A DNA stretch of 64,000 bases from Theropithecus gelada (Eukaryota; Chordata; Mammalia; Primates; Cercopithecidae): positions 25,328,304 to 25,392,303 of the forward strand of contig NC_037680.1 of NCBI RefSeq assembly GCF_003255815.1, in the 5' to 3' direction. Below are positions 21,698-33,003 of the stretch, piece after piece; position 1 is the first letter of the stretch; each line of letters begins with the position of its first letter. The translations under genes were made by a program, and so were the position numbers. The notes beneath the pieces are model-generated. The model saw nothing but the letters and a program-made list of their open reading frames with translations, was not told the DNA's origin and made no database searches.

Positions 21698-23267
21698 GTA
21701 AATTGGTACCAGCAGAGTGGGGCACTGCTGAAAAGATACCTGAAAATGTAGAAGAAACTTTGGAACTAGGTAACAGGCAGAGGTTGGAACAGTTTGGAGG
21801 GCTCAGAAGAAGACAGGACAATGTAGGAAAGTTTGGAATTTCCTAGAGACTTGTTAAATGGCTTTGAAAAAAATGCTGATGGTAATATGAACAATGAAGT
21901 CCAGGCTGAAGTGGTCTCAAATGGAGATGAGGAACTTGTTGGGAACTGGAGCAAAGGTGACCCTTGTTAGGTTTTAGCAAAGAGATTGGTGGCATTTTGC
22001 TCCCGCCCTAGAAATGTGTGGAACTTTGAACTTGAGAGAGATGATTTAGGGTGTCTGGTGGAAGAAATTTTTAAGCAGCAAAGTGTTCAAGATATGACTT
22101 TGGTGCTGTTAAAGGCATTCAGTTTTATAAAGGAAGCAAAGCATAAAAGTTCAGAAATTTGCAGCCTATCAATGTGATAGAAAAGAAAATTCCACTTTTT
22201 TGAGGAGAAATTCAAGGTAGCTGCAGAAATTTGCATAAGTAATGAGGAGCTGAACGTTAACCCCCAAGACAATGGGGAAAAATGTCTCCAGGGCATGTCA
22301 GAGGCCTCTCCCATCACAGACCTGGAGGCCTAGGAGGAAATGAAATGGTTTCCTGCACCAGACCCAGGGCCCCCTTGCTGAGTGCAGCCTAGGGACTAGG
22401 TGCCCTGCATCTCAGCCGCTCCAGCCATGACTAAAAGGATAAAAGGTATAGTTCAGGCTGTGGCTTCCAATAGTGCAAATCCCAAGCTTTGGCAGCTTCC
22501 ATGTGGTGTTGAGTCTGTGGGTGCACAGAGATCAAGAATTGAGGTTTGGGAACCTTCACCTAGATTTCAGAAGATGTATGGAAACACTTGGATGTATAGG
22601 CAGAAGTTTGCTGCAGGGGTGGGGTCCTCATGGAGAACCTCTGCTAGGGCAGTGCAGAACAGAAATGTGGGGTTGGATCCCTCACACAGAGTCCCTACTG
22701 GGACACTGCCTACTGGAGCTATGAGAAGAGGGCCACCGTCCTCCAGACCCCAGAATGGTAGATCCACTGACAGCTTGTGCCATATGCCTGGAAAAGCAGC
22801 AGACACTCAACACCAGCCCATCAAGGCAGCAGGGAGGGAGGCTGTGCCCTGAAAAGCCACAGGGGCAGAGCTGCCCAAGACCATGGGAACCCACCTCTTG
22901 CATCAGCATGACCCGGATATGAGACATGGAGTCAAAGGAGATCATTTTGGAACTTTAAGATTTGACTGCCCCACTGGATTTTGGAGCTGCATGGGGCTGG
23001 TGGCACCTTTGTTTTGGCCAATTTCTCCCATTTGGATTGGCTGTATTTACCCAATGCCTATACCCCCACTGTATCTAGGAAGTAACTAACTTGCTTTTGA
23101 TTTTCAGGTTCATAGGCAGAAGCGACTTGCCTTGTCTCAGATGAGACATTGGACTGTGAACTTTTGAGTTAATGCTGAAATGAGTTAAGACTTTGGGGGA
23201 CTGTTGGGAAGGCATGATTGGTTTTGAAATGTGAGGACATGAGATTTGGGAGTGGCCAGAGGTGGCA
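21698..23267 (+). mobile_element. THE1 internal region, non-coding remnant
   Basis: About 1.57 kb, the usual length of THE1 internal sequence, which has only gag-related remnants and no pol. A primer-binding site resembling the 3' end of tRNA-Leu follows the 5' LTR (TGGTACCAGCAGAGTGGGG from 21704, with a 2-base insertion relative to a perfect match), consistent with the ERVL lineage. The longest open frame is 150 codons (22400-22852), interrupted relative to any gag-like protein. A purine-leaning stretch (GGGAGTGGCCAGAGGTGG) precedes the 3' LTR. Confidence 0.95.
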
Positions 23268-23622
23268 TGATATGGTTTGACTGTGTCCCCACCCAAATCT
23301 CATCTTGAATTCCCACATGCTGTGGGAGGGACCCCATGGGAGGTAAATGAATCATGGGGACAAGTCTTTCCCATGCTGTTCTCATGATAGTGAATAAGTC
23401 TCATGAGATCTGGTGGCTTTATAAAGAAAAGTTCCACTTCACAAATTCTCTCTCTTTGCCTGCCACCATCTATGTAAGATGTGACTTACTCCTTCTTGCT
23501 TTCCACCATGATTGTGAGGCTTTCTCAACCATGTGGAACTATAAGTCCATTATAAATCTCTTTTTTTGTAAATTGCCCAGTCTTGGGTGTGTCTATCAGC
23601 AGCATGAAAACAGACTAATACA
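23268..23622 (+). mobile_element. THE1 3' LTR
   Basis: Begins TGATATGGTTTGACTGTG and ends GAAAACAGACTAATACA, 355 bp. Roughly 40 differences from the 5' LTR counted by eye, about 11%, consistent with an insertion in the anthropoid or early catarrhine period. CCACG at 23623-23627 matches the 5' flank CCACC at four of five bases, the length expected for an ERVL/MaLR duplication. Confidence 0.96.
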
Positions 23623-23627
23623 CCACG

Positions 23628-24809
23628 AATGACTCCTTCTTCTCAAATGTCTTGAGATTATCAGTAGAAGACATGTGTGTTTTTTTGTTTTTTGTTTTGT
23701 AAATATCATTAACAGTCTAGGGAAACAAGTGGTGTGCCAAAGACTCTCCTAAATATTATGATGAGCTATAAAAGACAGAAAATTAAAAGGGATCCTGTAG
23801 AAAGAACAGAGAGAAATTACAGACCTTCATATAGTACATATTGAAAGACTTTGGGGAAGGATAGAATATATCCAGAGAAACTAAACATGTGAAATCAACA
23901 CATGCATAGAAAAAGATGGGCCTGGGAATAGATGACTCACTTTCAGTTCTGTATTCAGAAAAGCAGCACTGCTTCTCCAATCCCTATCTCATTATCTGCA
24001 AAAGAAATCGCCCACAGACGCACTGATCCTGAGACCTGTGTGGAAAGTGTAAATTGCTTCCCAGGTGATCACTTGCATGAGTGAGAGAGAAGCTTGGATA
24101 GTTACATATTTCATAATAGGTCTAAGGAAAAACAAACAAAAGAAAGCTCTATGAAGGAGATTAACGCTGATTTCCAAGAGCCAAATCAAGCCATCCTCAC
24201 TTTAGAATCTAGGGAAGGACAGAAATTGGTGGCTATCTTCACATCTAAACAGCATAACACAAAACCTACAACTCCCCACTGCTCTCTTTATAAGGCACCT
24301 GTTGACTTTGTTTCTGGAACAGTCTATTTTGGAAACACTTCAATAAACTCCTGAAGAAATCAACACCACTACTCATGATAATTAATTGACTTCATCATTC
24401 ATAACTACAAATATGTTGGAAACAAATCTCTGGAAAGAAAGGATCAAAATGAGAATATAGAATAATAGATATATGCAAAAGAAAGTAGGCAATAATTAAA
24501 AGCAAAATAATAGCTGGCATCTTTAGAATGTTTGAGGGGACATTGCTTTTCAAATAAGAACAGGCTGCTATGAAGACAGAACATTCAGAAAGCAAGGGAG
24601 TTAGTAGGAAATAAAAATTTCAAGAAAATCTCAATAGAAGAATGCACTTACTAGACAACCTAAACCTTTGTATTGAAAATGTTCCTTAAGTGTTGGTCGG
24701 GCTGAATTTAAAAGCATATGCTAAAAGATGGAAAAATAGAAATAAGAGTCAGACATCTTATTAGGTAGCTGCTGCATAAGAACCAGCATTTTAAATCTTA
24801 AAATAAGGC
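23628..24809. other. Unique sequence, nothing recognised
   Basis: Includes an 86-codon frame at 24094-24354 without any recognisable motif. No gene called. Confidence 0.45.
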
Positions 24810-25094
24810 GGCCAGGCACAGTGGCTCACGCCTGTAATCCCAGCACTCTGAGAGGCCGAGGCAGCAGATCACAAGATCAGGAGATCGAGATCATCTTGGC
24901 TAACACGGTGATACCCCGCCTCTGCTGAAAATATAAAAAGTTAGCCGGGCGTGGTGGCGGACGCTTATAGTCCCAGCTACTCGGGAAGCTGAGGCAGGAG
25001 AATGTCGTGAACTCAGTAGGTGGAGGTTGCAGTGAACCGAGATCGTGCCACTGCACTCCAGCCTGGGTGACAGAGTGAAACTGCATCTCAAAAA

Positions 25095-25133
<39 letters not shown>
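24810..25133 (+). mobile_element. Alu element, AluY-like, with (TAAA)n tail
   Basis: Starts GGCCAGGCACAGTGG and carries GGAGATCGAGATCATCTTGGCTAACACGG and GTGGTGGCGGACGC, features of AluY/AluSc. The tail is about ten TAAA units (25091-25133). AAATAAGGC occurs just before the element and again at the end of the tail, a probable target-site duplication partly merged with the repeat. Confidence 0.94.
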
Positions 25134-26215
25134 GGCAAGTTCTTGTGGAACCATGATTTTAAAAGTAAGGACTCAGGCCTAATTAAAGTACAATTTAAAA
25201 GGAAAACCAAAATAAAGTCATTTACATAAAGAATACAATAAGATTATCTCCTTCCGAATTAATATCTCTGAAATAATTAATTAGGATGGACTGAAGAAAG
25301 GTGAGAATATATATATAGAAAAGAGGAATGTGTGAAATCCAAGGAGCAAAACACAGTGGTATCAATAAATTACTAAACGATTTTAGCATTTCCAACAAAA
25401 GCTGCAATGATTTTCTCCTTTACAGAGAGACTAGCAAACATTATTGCCACAAATGAAAGACCAATAGCCTACTTACATAAAGAGTTTCTTAAACACAACA
25501 AAGATAAGGTGGCCTAATAGATGTATTTTTAAATGGTTAATGTAGCAATGTACTTAATAAGAAATACACATGATGATAAATGAACATTTAAAAACTCAGT
25601 AATAAGATAATGCAAGCAAAAACAATGGCATTTCTTTCATACTCTTCCATAACATTGGAAAACATACATGTCTGTGATAATATCCAAGGCAGAGGGAAAG
25701 ACATTCAATCTGGTGGGAGAAAAAGCTAGCTAAGATTTTCTACAATAGCTACCAAAATCAATATAAATGTATAATTCAACCTAGAAACTACATCTCTATG
25801 CATCTGCCTTCATAAGTACGCATGCATGTACACACATACAGATTTGTCCATTGATATAAATAACCACCCGAACATCTCTGAACAAGTTAATGATTTCACT
25901 AATACAATATAGTAATCACAACAGCTGACGACCTATATGTATTAAAATGAAAATATCCTTAAAATGTTATAAGTAAATAAAAGCAATTTGAAACCTAGTA
26001 ACTGTTTTATGATACCATGTAAGATAAGAAACATGGCTATAGTTAACATACTTAGATACTATCAACTAGTAACTCAGATCAACTTCTCGAAACAGGGAAC
26101 ATAAGTAGCACCTGCTTAAGCAAATAGGAGCTTACTACTCTGTTGTATAGAAAGAAATGCAGAGATAAAGTATTCAGTGTCAGAATAATATCAGCTGGAC
26201 TCCATCTTTTTATAG

Positions 26216-26256
26216 GTTTTTTTGTTTTGTTTTGTTTTCTTTTCTTTTCTTTTTGG
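26216..26256 (+). repeat. (TTTTG)n/(TTTTC)n simple repeat
   Basis: T-rich run with G interruptions then C interruptions. Confidence 0.85.
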
Positions 26257-29200
26257 CCTTTTTCAGTGTGGCCCTTGGCATTGTGTTTACAAAACAAGCT
26301 GCTTCCGCCCCACCCTTCACTTCAGGCCTCAAGCATCTTGACAGAGCTCTAGGCAGGAAAAAGGAAAGACTTGTGTAAAGGGGAGCAGGCCCACTAAGTG
26401 TGTCTTATTTTAAGAAGTTTCTCCTAACCCTAACATAATGACTTCTGCTTATATTTATTGGCCAGAAGGACATCACACTCCTTTCTGAAAGGAAGCTGTG
26501 GGGGAGATTTTGTTTCTCTATTCTGAGACATCGAATAACAGCTAGGCAACCTGCAGCCTTCCCATACATAGTATACAAGAAAATTAGAGGAAAATAAAGG
26601 TCTGAACAGTTCTCACTAACAACATCAGTTGCATCTGGGAAAACACTGGGTTATTAGGGTTCGAGAGCTGAAAGGGGATAGGAAAGGTCAAGACATCAAG
26701 AAAAAATACTTTGACATTTTATGCTGTATGTTTGTTGAAAAACTTTGCAACAAGAAGAGATTTTTGTATTGCTTACATAAAGTAAATAAAAACTTATTTG
26801 TATTGTATAAAATGTGAAGGCTATAGAAAAAATCAAAAGCAGTAACTAAAATCATGCAAAATTCCATTGCATTTTCACAGGTGATTTTGTGTATAATTTT
26901 CACATTATATACAAATACAACACAAACAGATAATGTACAAGTTGAATTTTATTCATGGTAAACACAGGAATGACATGGGTTTTTGAAAGAATATTATAGA
27001 TACAGGTTCTTCCCGGCAGATAGTATTCACCACTTGGTAGTCTTTCCAATTAAAAAAACCCATGAACCCAATTTTCAATGAGTTTTAAGGATGTAGAAAT
27101 ACATTATTTAAGTCCCTTGAAATAAAAATCATCCTTACGTTACTATAAGTGGTTTTGCTTTGGGGAGATACTTGTTTGATAAATCCATCTATAATGCCTC
27201 AACTGTGTAAGTAGATAAATAATTTTAGTTCATAATTTAATAATTTGTGACTACAATAAATATTTAAAAAATCAAAGTCTCATGTTATCAAAATTTCTTA
27301 CCCAGTAAAAAGAAGTGTGTTAATGTTTAATATTATAATATCAGCTGCACGGGATATATAAAAGAGATTTTTTTTTCAACTTAGATTGTCATAAACCATT
27401 GTGGTAACCTTAACATAAACTATTAATCCCAACACGAGGGCATTTTTCTCCAGTTTGGATTGTACCCATTGGACCCAGTATAAAGGGTGTGACTAATGCA
27501 TAAGTGAAGTATTATAAAGTCTCTGTCACCTGTTTCTTTCTATTTTCTTCCCTCCTACTCTTGTTCTTTTAAGACAATGGTTAAATATTATTTCTAAATA
27601 TTTCTCTCTTAAACTAGTTTTATAGTCTTCTAACTTCATTTGAATAAGAGACATAAAAGTAAGAAGTGAGAATTGGAAAGATGCACTAAAACTGTATCAT
27701 GTTTCCCTCTAACTTCCCACCTACCCTCATCATCCAACCAAACCCTTAACACAAAAGAAAAGGAGTGCAGGGACTTAGCCCAGGAATTGTCTCTCTACTG
27801 TTAGCCTGAGAGTGGAGGATGAATTTAAATCCAAGGGAATTTGTAAAGACCATGTATCTGGGTAATTTTGGCTCTGGCCATGTGTGGAAGAATGAACCTC
27901 TAGGATATGGTTAATAAGGAATAGTTGTGAGTAAGAACTGTCTGATCAGTACTTGGCAAAGTAGCACAGACTAGGCAGTGGTTACACCATGGATTGATGT
28001 ATTAATTAATGTTAAGTTAATGATATATTGTAACATTTTATTTTTCAGGTAGGAGGTATGCATCCATATGTGTCTGGGCCTGTGAACTGTTTATTTAGGG
28101 GAGACATAGGAAATTAAGCCATTTCTTTCTCTGTAGTCACATTAAAAAAAAAAAAAACCCTGTCAATGCAATATACTAGGAAGATATTTACCTCATATTT
28201 GTTTATCATAGAAAACTTTAAATTTGCATAGAATTTTCCTAAATATAACCACAAATATTTTATTTCACAGAACTGCAATTAATTGGTACAAATGGAAACA
28301 GTAAAGAAAATGACCATTTACTTTTATTTCTGACTATCAATATTGTTTCCATTTTAATAATTGGATTTTAATAACTGGATTATTGTTGTTCTGTGAGATG
28401 CAATGTTCCTGCAAGAATGTTTTCAAGTGATTTTATTAAAAAGATTATAACTGGTTTAAGAACTAAATGGTCCATAAAATTCTTGATCAGAAATAGAAAA
28501 CATTTTTAAATTTATTGATAAATTGTGTTTTTAGCAGTGTTCAACATTTCGAAGAAGAATCTGAGGAATAAAATTATTACCTTTATTATTCATCGATTAT
28601 TGTCTCATTTATATTTTAAAAACACACTTAATAATCTCACGATTAAGAAAAATATTGCCAAAAATGAACTCACTTTTTATCCTTTAAGCTTGGACAGTGT
28701 CTTCAAAATTTACTGTAAATATTCATTTAATGCTTTTTATCTCATAGGTGAGAAAATGACATACTTTGCCAATACTATATTTTTAACGTGAGTGCAGTTA
28801 CATCAATATTATTATAATTAACGATTACATCATGCTTTAGGAGGAAAGTACAGAGAAGGTTGGTATTAACATGCACGGTACACCATTGTGATATCAATAC
28901 TCTTTTTACTGTTCAGATTTTTTTTAAGCTAATAGCTGTCAAAAATACCCATTATAGGCTAGTCTATAATTTGTAGAAGTCAAGTAATACATTTTTTCTG
29001 AAGGTATAATGGATGCTCCATGGAGCAATTATTTTAGAAAGACAACTTCATCTCAGCTGTCTCGTGCCAGCAGAACTATTTAAGAGCCTGAGATGCATAA
29101 TTCAATGTGGAAGGGCTGTCAGAGTTGAGAATACCTTTAAATTATAAAAACTTAGCACCACGAGTCAGTTATAATTATAATGGAAATGTAGTTTTCTGTC

Positions 29201-30669
29201 ATTTTATCATGGCAAACATCTCTCAAGAAGCAATTTTGCGTGTTAAAATATTTTGGCAAAGTGACTTTTGATTCCAAAGGGATACAGATTATCTGGTTTT
29301 ATACCTGATTTTTTTTTTTTTTTTTTCACAAATTGAGTTTAACAGCCTGCACTGCTTAAGATGGCAAACATCGGAATATTATTAAAATCCCATTGGAAAA
29401 TCTTGCAGAGAGACCACAGGCTACAGTAACTCACAAAGGCAGGTCAGGTTATGCATAAAAATATATTATTTTAATAGCAAAATATGACAGGCAGTTCTTC
29501 ATCTGACATTCAATTATTTCACATGGCAAATTTCTGAGTATAAAAATGGTTGCCATTGCAGACAGAGTCTCTTTTCCTAGCAAATATTTCCATGATTAAA
29601 AACTAAAGTAAAGGGTAATAGTTCAAGATCTTCCTGGATTCTTAGGTTCTTTGCCTTTGATGCCTTCCCAAAACTTTCTGCTCTCCAGATGGTAGCTCTT
29701 GTCTTCCTCCTCTTCTACAAAGCTTTTATTATTATGAAAGATCAAAAGTAAAAGAAAATTGTTTTAAGAAAATGAGCTAAGGAATAAAAGCACAGTAGCA
29801 TATATCATAAATTTCAAGTACTCTTGTAAATTCCAATAGATGGAATATTTAAATGAGCTCAGATTCCACAGTTCTTTCCTACCAATTTTGAATAACAGGA
29901 CTTAACAGGACACTCAATTTTTCACACTGCCATCAAAAATAATTCCCTAGGACAATGAGTATATTTGTTAACTTTATGTAAGTTTTCTTTTCATGTCAGC
30001 CATGGTAGTAAACTAATATTCCTTTTTCCAAATAATTGGAATGAATTTCGAGTTCTTAATTTATTTCTAAAAATGAGTAGGCTGATTCAAATATTTTTGT
30101 TTCCCCAAACCATTTATTGACTTCCTATTATATGCATCATTTTCTCCTTTTTGTAAATCATAAAAATAATTTTCAATTATTCAAAACATTTAATTGTCCA
30201 TTTTTAATAAAACCAAGTCAAGCCAAAACTATATTCAATTAAAGCAGACTGAGAAGAATGTGTTGCAAATCAAGCTTGATTATATTTTCAATTCCACAAA
30301 TGCTTGTTGGGTGCAAAATATGTCTGAGGAATTTTCTAGACATGGGGTTTATCAATAAAAAGGGAAGAAAAAATATTTTCATCATGTGGTTTATATTACT
30401 TATCTCATAAAAGAGAAAATCCAGCAAGCTAAACACAAACTTTAGATATAATATATTTAATTGATGTTCTTTTATTACAAGGCTTCAATAGTTTCTTAAA
30501 ATGAAGAGATACTTCAATAAAATCAAGGGCAGTCTTATTAATATTCTTATTTTAAGAAGTATAGGAAAATAATTATCCTCACACATATAAAATCCCAAAA
30601 AATAAGGACAAACATATCTGAAAAAAAGAGAGTAAGAAAGGAAGAGAGAAAGCATACTTATTTATGCTA

Positions 30670-30840
30670 GTTGGTTTCACCTTTGTTATATCATTGTATC
30701 TACACAATAACATTGAGAAATGCTGCCCCCATTCTAAGGAAAAAACTGAGTATCAAAGAATTAACTTTCCCAACAAATTGTAAGTTTTTAAAGAGTAATT
30801 AAATCTGTTTATGTCGAATTCTTCAACCTCTACCAAATTA
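30670..30840 (-). mobile_element. Probable MIR, antisense
   Basis: TTATATCATTGTATCTACACAATAACATTG, CCCCATTCTAAGGAAAAAACTGAG, TTAACTTTCCCAACAAATTG follow the antisense MIR order. Confidence 0.55.
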
Positions 30841-31390
30841 GTTTTAAATTTTTTCACAGATTAAACAACCCGAAATGATATTTAGAGATACATTAATTCA
30901 TTTCTCTGCCTCTGGAGATAATCTATTGTTACTAATTTTAAAAAATGAGTTTTCCAAGAAAATGATTTATAAACTATTTTATATTATTTTTCGTTACACA
31001 TGGAACACAATCTTTTCTATTCTGCATTAATTTTGTACTTAAGCACATATACACCTACACACACATGCACACTGCTTAAAAAACATTCTAATAAGGATTT
31101 AAGCTGATATTGGAATGCCAGATTTTTCCCCTGGTCCTTACTTTGCCTATTGTAATTCAAGATGATATAATACTTGCAATCAGTAGCTGACTTTTTTCAT
31201 ACAGAGATATAAAAAAAAAGCTATAAATACTGCATTCTTCTTGTTCATAATAGTACAATCTTATAGACATTGTAATGCACCGATTTTTAAATCATTACCA
31301 GAATTAAGTGTATTTTGCTGAAAAATTGAACGTAGTTACGGTAGTATTTTATTGTATCACAGATGTAATCATTATCTAGAAAATAAGAAA

Positions 31391-31450
31391 TAATGCATTA
31401 CAGTAATGCACTACACATATGATTACTTTTAGTATAATGCAGTATAATGC
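31391..31450. promoter_or_regulatory. Cluster of TAATGC/GCATTA motifs with perfect palindrome
   Basis: TAATGCATTA (31391-31400) is a perfect 10-bp palindrome, extended by CAG and TAATGCA to a 17-nt near-palindrome. The decamer AGTATAATGC is then repeated in tandem at 31431-31450. Such AT cores are bound by POU and homeodomain factors, but function here is only a possibility. Confidence 0.3.
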
Positions 31451-32855
31451 TTAAATTAATTCCGAGCAACTTCCTAATTTTATTTCAGTACAACTAGATT
31501 GCAAGATACAGGGAAGAAGAATATAAAACATAGCCAATATTTTATTTGATTCATTTTGACTGAATCATGAACTGCTGTAACACACGAAGATTCTGAAAAC
31601 GTTAATTGCTTTAGAAGTGAATTTAATAATTTGTCTTTACTCATCTCGGTGAATAAATGAATGGAATTCAGAACTGACATAGAAACATGCAAAGTTCTAT
31701 TTGTACAGCACTGGGGTGGAAGAACATTTTCAAGAAGGAATATGGAGGAGAGAGAACAAAAATGGAAAGAGGGCCAATGAGAGAGAAATAGATAAAAAAG
31801 AAAGAAGGGGTCAAGTTAATTTGCGGGGTGGTATGAGCTTATTTGTGTGTTCAGCAAATTGGAAAACTAAATAGGCAAAGCTCCCAGCTTAACTTTGAGA
31901 TTTGCCTTTTTTTGTATTCTTCTCTAATATAACAGTTCAAATGGGGACTTAAAATTAATGCTATAAATACAGACTTTTAATACAGTGTTGCATTGTTTGG
32001 AATATCACATTAGGTTTTTCTAATGAGTCAACAAAATTTCTACATTGCCCCCTAATACTCTAAAATTAAGAAATTTAATAATAATTAATAATAAATATAT
32101 GCATTTTAATAGAGGAAGAGTTAGTTGTACAACTTTTACGATGCCAAGCTTTGTATTCAGCTCAAACTGTGAGGCAGAGTGTTGGTGGTGTGGGATCCTA
32201 TAGCTGGTAATCTTTCTTTTGAAGACACAGAGACATTTTGAAGCTGACTCATATTCTCATAAACTAAGGGAACAATGTGTCAAGATTCCAATCTGGGCAT
32301 AGGATCTTGCTGAATATTACTAGTATATCTTTCTCTCTTTCTTCCTTTCTCTTCATCCAACTCTACTTTCTGCCTCCCTTGATATCTATCCCATTTTTTT
32401 TCTGCCTCTCAAATCATTAAAATATAATTTAACTATTAATTTAGTAGAATTAAGTATTCACATTTACTGTCCTATGTCTGAAGCCATTAAACTTAGAGAT
32501 AAACAATTTTTTTTTATCCTGCTTTACTTGTGCAATTTATTTTAATATTGTTTAGGTGGTTAAATTGACCTTAAAGTACACTTAACTCCAGTTTATGAAG
32601 TATTGTGATGCCATATCATGTAAGTTTTAAAATATTAAATGACAAACATATCAAAGACATATTGTAGATAAGAGAGTGGTATTAAATCACAGAAAATTCA
32701 AAGATGGTTGAAACACTTTGAATAGCAAACTATTTCAGATGACCTCTTAAGTAAAGCACTGCCTTCCTATGACTTGATCATTATGCTCCACCATATTCTT
32801 GTTTAAGTAATCTAGGCACTTTCAAAGTTTATTTCTTAACAAGAATGCTTTTGAA

Positions 32856-32989
32856 TTTTTTTTTTTTTTTTTTTTGGCAGAGTCTCGTTCTGTCGCCCAG
32901 GCTGGAGTGCAGTGGCACGATCTCAGCTCACTGCAAGCTCCGCCTCCCGGGTTCACGCCATTCTCCTGCCTCAGCCTCCCCAGTCGCTG
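32856..32989 (-). mobile_element. 5'-truncated AluY-type insertion, antisense
   Basis: A T run (32856-32875) is followed by antisense right-arm Alu with the young form GCAAGCTCCGCCTCCCGGG and TTCACGCCATTCTCC, ending within the arm at CAGTCGCTGG. The sequence GCTTTTGAATTTTT occurs at 32847-32860 and again at 32990-33003, a 14-bp target-site duplication. It is therefore a genuine short insertion and not a deletion relic. Confidence 0.95.
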
Positions 32990-33003
32990 GCTTTTGAATT
33001 TTT

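Larger units (their letters stand above)
25134..32855. other. Long repeat-poor unique stretch
   Basis: 7.7 kb with no Alu, young L1 or LTR. It holds only an A/T simple repeat (26216-26256), a 20-base T run (29311-29330), and weak traces of L2 (about 30290-30360) and MIR (about 30670-30840). No open frame exceeds 88 codons and none shows a motif. Many TAAT-core motifs are present (for example 28275-28400 and 31391-31450). No gene recognised. Confidence 0.55.

Noticed and set aside
22400..22852. 150-codon frame as a cellular gene
   Set aside because: Lies wholly within the THE1 internal region between its two LTRs and has no matching intact retroviral or cellular protein.
29311..29330. 20-base T run as the tail of an antisense retroinsertion
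   Set aside because: The following sequence matches no Alu, L1 or cDNA that I recognise, and no duplication is visible.
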